The notes: generated from the letters alone by a model not told the origin. A DNA stretch of 38,246 nt from Rhodobacteraceae bacterium SB2 (GCA_001642945.1 LGRT01000027.1:1-38246); one strand, 5' to 3'; counted from the first letter of the stretch, positions 1 through 8,258 are shown. Numbers and translations are program-made.

Positions 1-245
1 CCAAAGTCTCGATAAAGACGCGCGAGTTTGCCTGTGCCGCATTTCCGGCATGTTTGCTTATAATCTTTGTTGCGCTTCAAAAATGCCCACCACCAATAAT
101 AAATTGAAGATTTATATGGCTCAGCACCTTTATAAGGCATGTTTCGGCTACCTTTGAAGCGAGTATGCGCAAGTTCTGCGTTGTTAGGCGGGGCTGTAAC
201 AAAGCTTAGCGCCTCCGTGTTTTCATAAGCCCAGTCTTTGGGCAT
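1..245 (-). CDS. Hypothetical Trp-rich protein, N-terminal part (runs off left edge)
   Basis: An open frame begins at an ATG (complement of 243-245) with a good Shine-Dalgarno (GGAGATGGAG) just upstream and stays open for 81 codons to the window edge. The visible part has a striking aromatic stretch, YYWWWAFLKRNKDY, followed by a Cys-x2-Cys pair (CRKCG) that could be half of a small zinc site. Proteins with a similar YWWW..LRRN motif occur as short hypotheticals next to integrases in alphaproteobacterial mobile elements; that is a recollection and not a search result. The gene is divergent from the 272-aa gene at 426. Its function is unknown. Confidence 0.6.
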   Translation of the reverse strand, partial: MPKDWAYENTEALSFVTAPPNNAELAHTRFKGSRNMPYKGAEPYKSSIYYWWWAFLKRNKDYKQTCRKCGTGKLARLYRDF

Positions 246-425
246 GACTCCATCTCCATTTGTTGCGTTTGGAGTCAAAAACTAGCCCGATAGCTCGACT
301 ATACAAGTCTTGGCATGACACTTAAATGCTGTGGCCCATCACCTGCCGATGGCAATGTTTATCGGCGGCGGGCTTTTACTCAACGGTTTGCACAACCCTG
401 CAGGCCCAAATTGAAAGGAAGAACC

Positions 426-1244
426 ATGTCTGTTCAAACACAAATTAAAATTGATATCCACAAGCGGCTAGACGCAATGCACACAGCACGCGCAACTTGG
501 GAAGAAGGCACGCTGCGCGCATCTAATGATGAGCTCTACGCAATACTAGAGAGCGTGTACGCGCTCTACGCTGAGCTTAAAACAGAAGTTGGAAAGCGCC
601 GTGCGTTTGCGGCTTTGCTAACGGACCTCGAAGTAAAAACACAAGCCAACACCAGCCTGGCGCTCAAAGTGATCCGCTATGTGTTCGCAAGCCAAGGACG
701 CCGTGAAGAGGCCTACGCCCGCGTGGTTGCTATTGCTCACGACATGAAGAGCCCTGATCAAAGCTTCACCAGTTATGTGCAAGAATGTGGTGGTATAGAA
801 GAAGTGCGCCGTGTGTCTACAACTACAAAATCAAGCTCTATGTCTAAAGAAGACTTTAAAAAGCTTGCCCTTGAAGGACTACAGGAAGTCCAAGTTGGTG
901 TGTCGACGTTTGATCTGCCAACGTTCATCCAGCCAAACACCGACTACGAGGAAGACTACGCAGTTGCCCTGGTGCGCTGCAATGACAACGGCACCGGCAC
1001 TATTGTGTATGGTTGCAATGAAGCCGGCATCATCGATGCTGTACTCGTATCCTCCGGAAAAGACCTTGATGAGCGCGCCCAAGAAAGCATCGCCAAGCTT
1101 GATGCAAGCGATCTTGCAACCAAACGAGCACGCGATGTCAAGGAGTTCGCCGCCAAGATGATCCGCGTGAGCCCTACAGCAACAATATCGGCTTCAGGTG
1201 ACACCACTTACATCAACGGCGCTGCAAGCCAAGTATATGGCTAA
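426..1244 (+). CDS. Hypothetical protein, 272 aa, mobile-element module
   Basis: I chose the ATG at 426 because GAAAGGA lies just upstream. The frame is open back to 315, but that stretch has no ribosome site and poorer composition. The N-terminal ~130 residues look helical (Glu/Lys/Ala-rich). A Ser/Thr/Lys linker around residues 130-140 leads to a mixed alpha/beta second half, where YEEDYAVALVRCNDNGTGTI looks like a beta-hairpin region. There is no signal peptide, membrane segment or recognisable catalytic motif. It is followed 69 bp downstream by an AAA+ ATPase on the same strand, with a hairpin between them. I do not recognise the family. A replication or partner protein for the ATPase is possible but unproven. 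Confidence 0.7.
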   Translation: MSVQTQIKIDIHKRLDAMHTARATWEEGTLRASNDELYAILESVYALYAELKTEVGKRRAFAALLTDLEVKTQANTSLALKVIRYVFASQGRREEAYARVVAIAHDMKSPDQSFTSYVQECGGIEEVRRVSTTTKSSSMSKEDFKKLALEGLQEVQVGVSTFDLPTFIQPNTDYEEDYAVALVRCNDNGTGTIVYGCNEAGIIDAVLVSSGKDLDERAQESIAKLDASDLATKRARDVKEFAAKMIRVSPTATISASGDTTYINGAASQVYG

Positions 1245-1255
1245 TTTCTGCCAAC

Positions 1256-1284
1256 CTATGGGGCAGCATTGCGCTGTCCCATAG
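1256..1284 (+). terminator. Hairpin between the 272-aa gene and the AAA+ gene
   Basis: A 12-bp stem (CTATGGGGCAGC paired with GCTGTCCCATAG, one G-U pair) encloses a 5-nt loop, 11 bases after the stop codon of the upstream gene. No T-run follows, so it is not a classical intrinsic terminator. It may be an mRNA-stability or partial-termination hairpin separating two cotranscribed genes. Confidence 0.4.
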
Positions 1285-1313
1285 ATCTGCAACTTCACTG
1301 AAAGGATCTGAGG

Positions 1314-1955
1314 ATGTCATTTGACCTCAAACATTTACCGCGGACTTTTGCCGATTTGGTAATTGCAAATCCGCTGAATGCGGCTGTAATCAAATCTTAT
1401 TGCGAGCAACCACCAGCTAAGCCTTTATTGTTGGCTGGCCCACCCGGCGCAGGAAAAACAGAAGCAGCACGCGTGATAGCTCAAAGTCATTTTCTGCGTG
1501 CGCAGGATCACTACATGCATTGGGAACACAATGCTGCAAGCCTTGGTAAAAGCTTTGAAGATAAGATTATGGCCGAAGTGAACTATCAGATGTTTGGCAA
1601 CTCAGACAAAGCGCTGATTGTCATTAATGAGATCGACGAGCTGGATCTGCGCAGTGTGCAGCCAAAGTTTCGTGAGTTCATGGATACTAAACGCCATCTG
1701 ATCCGGTTTGTGGCAACGACCAACCATAAAAACAGAATGATGGGTGCGATGCTGTCACGCTTTCGAGTGCTGGATATAGATCCACCCTCAAAAACAGATT
1801 GGGTGCCACGTGTATTAAGTATGTTGCAGGCAGAAGGCTTAAATCCAACACAGCAGGATGTGACGCAAATGCTGCAAAGCTTTAATGGCAGTGCGCGCGA
1901 TTTAATCGATCTCGTCGAAGAGACAGTTATGGCCAGCAAAGTTGCAACGCTTTGA
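1314..1955 (+). CDS. Small AAA+ ATPase, clamp-loader (RFC small subunit / T4 gp44) type
   Basis: This 213-aa protein is essentially one AAA+ module. An RFC-like N-terminal box (RTFADLVI) precedes Walker A GPPGAGKT (42-49), Walker B LIVINEIDELD (101-111), sensor I FVATTNH (132-138), an SRFR arginine-finger motif (148-151) and a sensor II-like GSARDLIDL (192-200). The order and the Ser-Arg-Phe box match clamp-loader small subunits. The C-terminal collar domain expected of a full clamp-loader subunit is missing or very short. A Shine-Dalgarno (AAAGGATCTGAGG) precedes the ATG. It lies between an unknown gene and a recombinase gene, which suggests a role in replication or maintenance of a mobile element. 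A RuvB-like or chaperone AAA role is the alternative. Confidence 0.75.
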   Translation: MSFDLKHLPRTFADLVIANPLNAAVIKSYCEQPPAKPLLLAGPPGAGKTEAARVIAQSHFLRAQDHYMHWEHNAASLGKSFEDKIMAEVNYQMFGNSDKALIVINEIDELDLRSVQPKFREFMDTKRHLIRFVATTNHKNRMMGAMLSRFRVLDIDPPSKTDWVPRVLSMLQAEGLNPTQQDVTQMLQSFNGSARDLIDLVEETVMASKVATL

Positions 1956-1988
1956 CCGCTAATATTACCCTTAGCGCAATCACACAGC

Positions 1989-2026
1989 CCAAAACCTCAT
2001 ATAAGCTACGTAGTATGAGGTTTTGG
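1989..2026. repeat. Perfect 13-bp inverted repeat with palindromic loop
   Basis: CCAAAACCTCATA at 1989-2001 pairs perfectly with TATGAGGTTTTGG at 2014-2026. The 12-nt loop contains the 8-bp palindrome CTACGTAG (2006-2013). It lies between the AAA+ gene and the recombinase gene. No U-tract follows on the plus strand, so it may be a terminator of unusual form or a recombination or replication site for the neighbouring recombinase. Confidence 0.55.
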
Positions 2027-2141
2027 CATAACTCATTGAAAAATATAAGCTTCAGGCGAGGCGTCTTTTCGGTAGGAAGACCAATACCTCAGACTTTATA
2101 TTCAAAGCTAGCATAACGTTAGATTTTGAGGGGAGTTTGCA

Positions 2142-2708
2142 ATGCGCCAGGCACAAACACTAAATGAAGCTCAACTGCGCAGGGTTATACACTACTGCCG
2201 CAGCAGACGTCATCCAATTCGTGATGAGACCATTATACTGGTCAGCTTCTACGCAGGGCTTAGAGCCAAGGAAATCGCAGCACTCACAATCGGTAACATA
2301 TTTGATGAAGACGGTGCTGTTCGCACACAGTTCATCTTAAGCGCACAGCAGAGCAAAGGTGGGCAAACGCGCACGGTGTATCTTAATCAGCGCTTGCGTA
2401 AGGCTTTGCGAGAGTATGGAGATTACATACGCCTCGCAGATCCACAGCGTCCGCTGTTTGCCAGTCAAAAGGGCGGTCATTTCTCGGCCAACACAATGTG
2501 CCAGCTGTTCTTGGACATATACAAAGCAATTGGCCTCAAGGACGCCTCAAGTCATTCAGGCCGCAGGACATATATTACCCGTTTGGCCAACAAGGGTGTA
2601 GGCGTGCGATTGCTTGCGGCGCTTGCAGGGCATTCACATATATCCACAACACAGAGGTACATAGATGTGAACTCTGACCAGTTAAGCGAAGCTGTGGAGT
2701 TGCTTTAG
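2142..2708 (+). CDS. Minimal tyrosine recombinase (catalytic domain only)
   Basis: This 188-aa protein carries the full tyrosine-recombinase active site: Arg41 in GLRAKEIAAL, Lys72, His138-x2-Arg141 in HSGRRTY, His164 in AGHSH, and the nucleophile Tyr173 in QRYIDV. Typical XerC/D or phage integrases are about 300 aa or more and carry an N-terminal SAM-like core-binding domain and often an arm-binding domain; both are absent here. The start at 2142 has a fair ribosome site (GAGGGGAGTTTGCA). Stops upstream and normal codon use argue that it is naturally short and not merely mis-started. It probably acts in site-specific DNA inversion, dimer resolution or element integration, possibly with a partner supplying DNA binding. 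Confidence 0.85.
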   Translation: MRQAQTLNEAQLRRVIHYCRSRRHPIRDETIILVSFYAGLRAKEIAALTIGNIFDEDGAVRTQFILSAQQSKGGQTRTVYLNQRLRKALREYGDYIRLADPQRPLFASQKGGHFSANTMCQLFLDIYKAIGLKDASSHSGRRTYITRLANKGVGVRLLAALAGHSHISTTQRYIDVNSDQLSEAVELL

Positions 2709-2718
2709 CAATCAGGCC

Positions 2719-2805
2719 TTAGCGGACCTTCGCGCAAGGTGCAGCGAATGGCAACTGAGAGCCCAAATCTACCCATGCTGGACAACACATGAGCGGTCGC
2801 TCTTG
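2719..2805. repeat. Dispersed repeat, copy A
   Basis: This region resembles 10078-10165 in the same orientation. The core GCAGCGAATGGCA(A/G)CTGAGAG (26 bases at 2740-2765 and 10097-10122) differs at one position. Around it, GCGGAC upstream and ATGCTG followed by ATGA and a GCTCT-like segment downstream are also shared. The two copies bracket the LysR/ABC/phosphoesterase cassette. Confidence 0.6.
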
Positions 2806-2839
2806 GTATCCGTAGCGAAGCAGGGCGGTTAGCGTGTTC

Positions 2840-3703
2840 TCATTCAATGGCAGCGTTTATGAATTGTAAAACTAGCTTCAACCGCGCACGGTCTTTCGTG
2901 GCGATAAGAGATGTGTTCCGGACTTCAGGCATTTCCTTAATATTAATTTCGCAAAGTTGATCTTTGATGAGGCTGCTGTTTTGCAAGAATAACGCGACAC
3001 CAATTCCCTGTAACACCGCTTCGCACATCAAAGGGAAAGTCGTCATTGTAGCCGTACGAGCAAGCGATATGGCGTAGCGATCACAGGCTTGGTCTAGCAA
3101 GTGGCGCGTGAGCGACCCTTGCTCCGGAAGAATAACCGTCTCTTGTTCGAGCTCGGACAGTGAAATCTTGGTGCGTTTTGCGAAGGGGTGATCGCAGCGG
3201 CAATAGATGACAAAACGCGCGCTTTCGATGTGGATCTTTTCCCAATTCTCATGTTTTGGGGCATCGGTGATCAAGCCTACATCCGCAAGACGGTTGCTGA
3301 TCATCGATTTAGCAGTGGTCCAATCGTAAAGCGCAAAATCGATACAAATATCAGGAAACCGGCTTTGAAACCGGGCGATGATTTTTAACGCTGGTTGCGG
3401 CGCATTTCCGATGATCTTTAGGCGGCCCTCTTTCATGGCGTTAAATCCCTCGAGCCGCTCTGTGACTTCGGCGCTCAGAGCAACCATGCGGTCTGCTAAA
3501 TCGTAAAAATCCTGTCCGGTGGGGGTAAGTTCCACCCCATCCCGACCGCGCAGCAGGAGAAGTGTTCCCACGCCTTTTTCAAGGTTCGCAATATGCTGTG
3601 TGATCGTGGATTGGGTGACACCGAGTCGTGTAGCGGCTGCAGAAAAGCTCCCCTCCCGGACAACAAAGGCAAATGCTTCGAATTGATGGTGGTTTGGACG
3701 CAT
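2840..3703 (-). CDS. LysR-family transcriptional regulator
   Basis: This is a 287-aa LysR-type regulator of standard length. An N-terminal winged HTH (residues ~1-60, FVVREGSFSAAATRLGVTQSTITQHI) precedes a periplasmic-binding-protein-like effector domain (~90-287). The ATG at 3703 (MRPNHHQF) was chosen because it has a good AGGAAAG site; an upstream in-frame start at 3760 would add residues unlike the family. It is divergent from the ABC transporter operon starting at 3810, the usual layout for a LysR protein controlling a neighbouring catabolic or uptake operon. The inducer is not deducible, but the neighbours suggest an organophosphate ligand. Confidence 0.92.
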   Translation of the reverse strand: MRPNHHQFEAFAFVVREGSFSAAATRLGVTQSTITQHIANLEKGVGTLLLLRGRDGVELTPTGQDFYDLADRMVALSAEVTERLEGFNAMKEGRLKIIGNAPQPALKIIARFQSRFPDICIDFALYDWTTAKSMISNRLADVGLITDAPKHENWEKIHIESARFVIYCRCDHPFAKRTKISLSELEQETVILPEQGSLTRHLLDQACDRYAISLARTATMTTFPLMCEAVLQGIGVALFLQNSSLIKDQLCEINIKEMPEVRNTSLIATKDRARLKLVLQFINAAIE

Positions 3704-3809
3704 AAACTTTCCTTTTAACCCCACATAGCACCCATCGGTTACACTAATATGACGACACAAAACTGTTGTACTAACCGTCTAATAATCAGAAATACCAAGG
3801 GGGAATCAA
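3704..3809. promoter_or_regulatory. Divergent promoter/operator region, lysR - ABC operon
   Basis: This 106-bp region must hold both promoters. Inverted half-sites CGGTTA (3736-3741) and TAACCG (3772-3777) are separated by 30 bp and are candidate regulator contact sites. The strong Shine-Dalgarno AAGGGGGAA before 3810 serves the ATPase gene. The assignment as a LysR operator is inference. Confidence 0.4.
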
Positions 3810-4964
3810 ATGTCAGACTTGCAGATTGCATCTGTCACGAAGGACTTCGGAACAACGTCCGTATTGAAAGGGGTGACCCTAGATGTGAAGGACGGTGAGT
3901 TTATTTCACTGGTAGGACCATCTGGTTGTGGAAAATCAACCCTATTGAGGATCATCGCTGGGCTGGAGACGCCGACAAGCGGCAACATCTCGATCGGCGG
4001 AAAAGATGTGACACAGCTCCGAGCGGCGGATCGCAATCTGTCGATGGTATTTCAATCCTATGCGCTATACCCGCATTTGACGGTGGCAGAGAATATCGCC
4101 GTTCCCTTGCGGATGCGCCAAATGACATCTTTACAGCGCTTGCCGGTCCTGAGTGGTATCTTGCAGAGTGCGCGGACGCAAAAAGACAATATTGCCCAAA
4201 CGGTTCGGCATGCAGCTGAGATGCTGGAAATTGCAGCCCTTCTGGATCGAAAGCCCGGGCAATTATCGGGCGGACAGCGGCAGCGGGTCGCCCTAGGCCG
4301 CGCCTTGGTGCGCGATCCTGCGGCTTTCTTGCTGGATGAGCCGTTGTCCAATCTGGATGCTAAGCTACGAGTTCAAACCCGTGCGGAGATCGCTGAACTG
4401 CACCGCCGCCTGAAAGCGACGTTTATCTATGTCACTCATGACCAGGTCGAAGCCATGACCATGTCCGACCGCATTGCGGTGATGATGGGCGGTGAGATCC
4501 TGCAATGTGCGGCCCCTGATGTAATCTATGAGGACCCTGACGACATTCGCGTAGCCGAATTCATAGGCTCGCCTAAGATCAATATTTTGCCACTTGAGCG
4601 TAACGCCGCCGAGGTAACCATGTTTGATCAGGTCTTGAGCACTCGTTTCTCCATTGATAGCCCGAAGATGATGCGGTTGGCCCTGCGTCCCGAAGCCTTG
4701 AAATTAACACAATCCGCGCCACGTTTGACGGGAAGGGTAATGCACTTCGAAAACCTCGGAAACGAGGTCTTTGCCCAAGTTTCGCTTGACAGCGATGGAT
4801 CGCGGGTGACGCTGCGGGCCATGCCAGCGCAGCGGCAAAAATTGGGTCTGGGCGCACAGGTCGGCCTGACTTTTAATTTGAGCGCAGCCATGATTTTCGA
4901 CACTGAGGGTGCGCGATTGCGAAGCGCCGAACTTGCCGTCATCCGCGCACCTGAGGTGGCCTGA
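3810..4964 (+). CDS. ABC importer ATP-binding subunit (UgpC/MalK type)
   Basis: This 384-aa ATPase energises a carbohydrate/glycerophosphate-type importer. It shows Walker A GPSGCGKST (36-44), a Q-loop at FQSYALYPHL (81-90), signature LSGGQRQRV (152-160), Walker B FLLDEP (173-178), switch His210 in YVTHDQVEAMT, and a C-terminal regulatory (TOBE/MalK-like) domain from about residue 240. Compared with UgpC/MalK, roughly 20 extra residues lie between PLRMRQ (~104) and TVRHAAEML (~139), in the helical subdomain. It is the first gene of the operon, and its stop is followed one base later by the GTG start of the first permease. The substrate cannot be read from this subunit. Confidence 0.92.
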   Translation: MSDLQIASVTKDFGTTSVLKGVTLDVKDGEFISLVGPSGCGKSTLLRIIAGLETPTSGNISIGGKDVTQLRAADRNLSMVFQSYALYPHLTVAENIAVPLRMRQMTSLQRLPVLSGILQSARTQKDNIAQTVRHAAEMLEIAALLDRKPGQLSGGQRQRVALGRALVRDPAAFLLDEPLSNLDAKLRVQTRAEIAELHRRLKATFIYVTHDQVEAMTMSDRIAVMMGGEILQCAAPDVIYEDPDDIRVAEFIGSPKINILPLERNAAEVTMFDQVLSTRFSIDSPKMMRLALRPEALKLTQSAPRLTGRVMHFENLGNEVFAQVSLDSDGSRVTLRAMPAQRQKLGLGAQVGLTFNLSAAMIFDTEGARLRSAELAVIRAPEVA

Positions 4965-4965
4965 C

Positions 4966-5928
4966 GTGGCTGTTCTGGATCCCTGCGTTGCGAGCATCGC
5001 CAAACCTAAAAACGGGCAAGCCCGCGCAGGCTGGAGTTTGGCATTTCCTGCCTTGACGCTGATGGCTTTGATCCTGCTAGTGCCGATCATCGTTGCGTGT
5101 GTTCTGTCTTTCACTAATTATTCATTGGGCAATCCAGGGTTCGATTGGGTCGGGGTGCAGAATTACGAGCGCTTATTCACCCGTTCGACTTACGAAAAGA
5201 TGTTTGTTGCGACCTTTACCTATGTGATAACCGTGGTGCCTATTTCAGTAGGTCTTGGCCTTGGGGCAGCCTTGCTTGTCCATTCGCTGGGCCGAATAGG
5301 GGACATCTACAAGACTATCTATTTCCTGCCGGTGATGGCGACTTTACTGGCTATGGCCATTGCATGGGAATTCATGCTGCACCCGACCATTGGAATGGTG
5401 AACCGTGCGCTGGAGATGGCCTGCGGAACCTGGTTTGAAGCGTTGCACTTCTTTACCAATGGTTGCGCCAAGGGGTTTCCGTTGTGGCTCGGGGATCGCG
5501 ACTACGCGATATATGTGGTTTGTTTTATCGGCATCTGGCAGGGGTTTGGTTTCAACATGGTGCTATTTCTGGCTGGTCTGACGTCGGTGCACCGGGAACT
5601 CTACCATGCGGCTGAAATAGATGGGGCCCGCTCCGGCTGGGAGCGGTTTCGACTGGTCACATGGCCCGCCCTTGGGCCAACCACGGTCTTTGTTGTCACC
5701 ATTTCTTGCATCCGCGCCTTTCAGGTCTTTGACACCATTGAGGCCTTCTGGCCGCAAGGCGGTGGGCCGAACAAGTCCGCTTATGTGATGATGTTCGCGA
5801 TCTTCGAGAAAGGTATTCAGCAAAATCTCATCGGGATCGGCTCGGCCATCACCATGTTGTTCCTACTTTTCGTTATGGTTCTAACTCTGATCCAGCGCTG
5901 GCTGGTCGAACGCAAGGTGCACTACTGA
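4966..5928 (+). CDS. ABC importer permease (UgpA/MalF type)
   Basis: This 320-aa inner-membrane subunit has about six predicted transmembrane segments. The first is at roughly residues 25-50 (LTLMALILLVPIIVACVLSF). The EAA loop that docks on the ATPase is EIDGARSGWERFRLVTWPAL. I chose the GTG at 4966, directly after the upstream stop with GAGGTGG before it. The frame is open back to 4909, but that would overlap the ATPase by 56 bases. A Cys-containing external loop (about 168-185, ACGTWFEALHFFTNGCAKG) looks longer than usual. It is translationally coupled to the second permease. Confidence 0.88.
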   Translation: MAVLDPCVASIAKPKNGQARAGWSLAFPALTLMALILLVPIIVACVLSFTNYSLGNPGFDWVGVQNYERLFTRSTYEKMFVATFTYVITVVPISVGLGLGAALLVHSLGRIGDIYKTIYFLPVMATLLAMAIAWEFMLHPTIGMVNRALEMACGTWFEALHFFTNGCAKGFPLWLGDRDYAIYVVCFIGIWQGFGFNMVLFLAGLTSVHRELYHAAEIDGARSGWERFRLVTWPALGPTTVFVVTISCIRAFQVFDTIEAFWPQGGGPNKSAYVMMFAIFEKGIQQNLIGIGSAITMLFLLFVMVLTLIQRWLVERKVHY

Positions 5929-6890
5929 TGACCCGCGATTGGTGGAAACATATGGTGCTGATCCTCGGCACGATTATCGTGCTGGCCCCGTTTTACATGA
6001 TGGTCAGCTATTCGTTCAAAAGTCCCGGAGAGATCGACCGGGGTGAAGGTGGATTCTTTGGCCGCCAAGAGATGATGATCGACCCCCGCTGCGTCGCCCT
6101 TCGCCAACCCGATCGCGCCGACATCGAAGCTGCCCGCACGCGGTTTCCCAGCCAAGACGACGCCAGCGTGCAGGCCTCTCTTTTGGCCGAGACCAAGGCA
6201 GATTGTTCCATGCGCCCCGTTGTGTTCAACTATTCCAAGGCTTTCACCGAAGCGCCGCTTGTCCGCTATCTAATAAATGGCGTGATCGTCACCTTGTCGA
6301 TCTTTCTGATCCAGATTGTTGTGGCTCTGCCTGCCGCCTATGCGCTTGCCAAGCTCAAATTCTGGGGGCGCGATGCCGTCTTCGGGCTGGTCCTGTTCTG
6401 CCTGTTGATCCCGGTTCATGCCATTGCCCTGCCTCTATATATCGGGCTGGCAAAACTTGGGCTAACCAACACATATGCCGCTCTTGTCGTGCCATGGACG
6501 ATCTCAGTTTTTGGGATCTTCCTGATGCGCCAGTTCTTTATGACTGTGCCTGACGATCTGATTGACGCGGCGCGGATGGACGGCATGTCCGAGCTGGCGA
6601 TCGTTTGGCGGGTAATGCTGCCCACTGCAATCCCCGCGCTTCTGGCTTTCGCGATCTTTTCCGTCGTAGCGCATTGGAACGACTATTTCTGGCCGCGCAT
6701 CGTTGTAACCGGAAACCGTAACCTATTCACGCCGCCACTGGGCTTGCGCGAGTTTAAGGGTGATGGGGATGGGTCGTTCTTTGGTCCGATGATGGCCACA
6801 GCTACCGTTATCGTTACACCGTTGATTGTAGCGTTTTTGCTGGCGCAACGACGTTTTATAGAGGGGATCACACTGTCTGGAATGAAGTAG
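5928..6890 (+). CDS. ABC importer permease (UgpE/MalG type) with periplasmic insertion
   Basis: This is a 320-aa second permease; family members are usually about 275-285 aa. Its start overlaps the previous stop by one base (TGATG). TM1 is at about 8-28, and the EAA loop is AARMDGMSELAIVWRVMLPT. Between TM1 and the conserved NYSKAF segment (101-106) lies an extra hydrophilic stretch, about 39-98, rich in Asp/Arg and with Cys54 and Cys93. By topology it should face the periplasm and could be disulfide-linked. The insertion may contact the binding protein. Confidence 0.88.
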   Translation: MTRDWWKHMVLILGTIIVLAPFYMMVSYSFKSPGEIDRGEGGFFGRQEMMIDPRCVALRQPDRADIEAARTRFPSQDDASVQASLLAETKADCSMRPVVFNYSKAFTEAPLVRYLINGVIVTLSIFLIQIVVALPAAYALAKLKFWGRDAVFGLVLFCLLIPVHAIALPLYIGLAKLGLTNTYAALVVPWTISVFGIFLMRQFFMTVPDDLIDAARMDGMSELAIVWRVMLPTAIPALLAFAIFSVVAHWNDYFWPRIVVTGNRNLFTPPLGLREFKGDGDGSFFGPMMATATVIVTPLIVAFLLAQRRFIEGITLSGMK

Positions 6891-6951
6891 GGCGCGCCTT
6901 GGCACGCCCTACCCATAGCCCCGCAAGGGGATATCGCCTCCCCATACGGGG
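6887..6951 (+). other. Cluster of three intercistronic hairpins
   Basis: The first hairpin (6887-6912) has 8-bp arms GTAGGGCG/CGCCCTAC with a further inner GCC/GGC pairing. Two small hairpins follow: CCCC-GCAA-GGGG (6919-6930) and CCCC-ATAC-GGGG (6940-6951). They begin at the permease stop codon and end 60 bp before the binding-protein gene. Such structures commonly protect or unequally weight the mRNA, giving more binding protein than permease. That role is inferred. Confidence 0.6.
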
Positions 6952-7010
6952 AACATCATTAGGGTCTGCCAATCGACAAACCGTCAGCCCTAACAACTGG
7001 AGAAAGTATA

Positions 7011-8258
7011 ATGAAACATACCATAACTGCAATGGCACTGGCACTGTCCGCCAGTGCCGTTTTCGCCGAAGACAAGGTTACGATTGAGTTCGCCTATCCC
7101 TATAGTCACCTGTTTGACGTCACCTATGAAGCGATGATGCCAGCCTTCAAAGAAGCGCATCCTAACATCGAAGTAAAATTTCGCGCCACCTATGAATCCT
7201 ATGAAGACGCCACCAACACAGTCCTGCGCGAAGCTGTTGCAGGCAACCTGCCAGACGTTTCCATGCAGGGCCTGAACCGCCAAGCGCCGCTGGTAGACAA
7301 AGGTATTGCTAAGTCGCTAGCCCCGTTCATTGCTGCTGAGGCCGATTTTGAAACAGAAGGTTACCACGAAGCCATGTTGTCTTTGTCAACCTTTGACGAT
7401 GAAGTCTATGGCCTGCCGTTCTCGATCTCTTTGCCGGTTGGCTATTACAACATGGACATCTTGCGTGAAGGCGGCATCGAAGAGCTGCCAACAACATGGG
7501 ACGAGGTGATTGCAGCCTGTAAGACCATGAAGGCCAACGGCATCGACAACCCCATCTTCTGGGGCTGGAACATCACCGGCAACTGGTTCGTGCAGGCCCT
7601 GTTGTGGAGCCAAGACAAAGCTATAGTAGAAGGTGGCCGCGTGACAATGGATAGTCCGGAGGCGCTGGTCGCTCTGGAGCAAATGCGCGACATCTTCACT
7701 GAGTGTGAAATGCAGAACCTAGAATGGAAGGCTGCTTTGTCGTCTTTCTCTGCAGGTGATGTCGGCATGATGTTCTGGTCGACGTCGGCCTTGGGCGCGG
7801 TTGAGCGCAGCCAAGGTGATTTCGAACTCGTGACCGGCCCGTTCCCCGGCCTTGATGGCGCGCCTATGGGTCTACCAGCGGGGGGCAATGCCGCGATGTT
7901 GACCTCAACTTCGGATGACCCTGCCGTACGTGAAGCAGCTTGGACTTGGTTGAAGTTCATCACGTCAGGTGAAGGCGCGGCGGAAGTGGCTAAAACCACT
8001 GGCTATATGCCCCCAAACAAGGCTGCGAACGAAATCATTCTCGCCGATTTCTACGAGCAGAACCCCAACAAACAGACGGCCGTGGATCAGCTTCCGCTGC
8101 TGCGCGACTGGCTGGCTTATCCCGGCGACAACGGCTTGGCGATCACGCAGGTGATCTATGACGGCATCGAACGCATCGTCACCGGCGACGCCACCGATAT
8201 GAAAGAGCTTCAGGAAGAATTGGTCGAAGAAATCGCCGATCTTCTGCCTAACGGTTAA
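7011..8258 (+). CDS. ABC importer periplasmic substrate-binding protein (UgpB-like, family 1)
   Basis: This 415-aa protein begins with a signal peptide (MKHTITAMALALSASAVFA, cleavage probably before EDK). The mature part is a bilobal binding protein: EFAYPYSHLFDVTYEAMMPAF..HPNIEVKF is the usual first strand/helix of the family, LPTTWDEVIAACKTMKANG is the family's central motif, and GLPAGGNAAML is a ligand-lobe motif also seen in UgpB-type proteins. The ribosome site is GGAGAAAGT. With the ATPase and two permeases it forms a complete importer. The neighbouring phosphoesterases favour a glycerophosphodiester or related phosphorylated polyol as ligand. A plain sugar is the main alternative. Confidence 0.88.
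   Translation: MKHTITAMALALSASAVFAEDKVTIEFAYPYSHLFDVTYEAMMPAFKEAHPNIEVKFRATYESYEDATNTVLREAVAGNLPDVSMQGLNRQAPLVDKGIAKSLAPFIAAEADFETEGYHEAMLSLSTFDDEVYGLPFSISLPVGYYNMDILREGGIEELPTTWDEVIAACKTMKANGIDNPIFWGWNITGNWFVQALLWSQDKAIVEGGRVTMDSPEALVALEQMRDIFTECEMQNLEWKAALSSFSAGDVGMMFWSTSALGAVERSQGDFELVTGPFPGLDGAPMGLPAGGNAAMLTSTSDDPAVREAAWTWLKFITSGEGAAEVAKTTGYMPPNKAANEIILADFYEQNPNKQTAVDQLPLLRDWLAYPGDNGLAITQVIYDGIERIVTGDATDMKELQEELVEEIADLLPNG

Noticed and set aside
315-425. Longer N-terminus for the 272-aa gene
   Set aside because: The upstream stretch has no ribosome site and a proline/cysteine-rich translation unlike the rest; the ATG at 426 has a good site.
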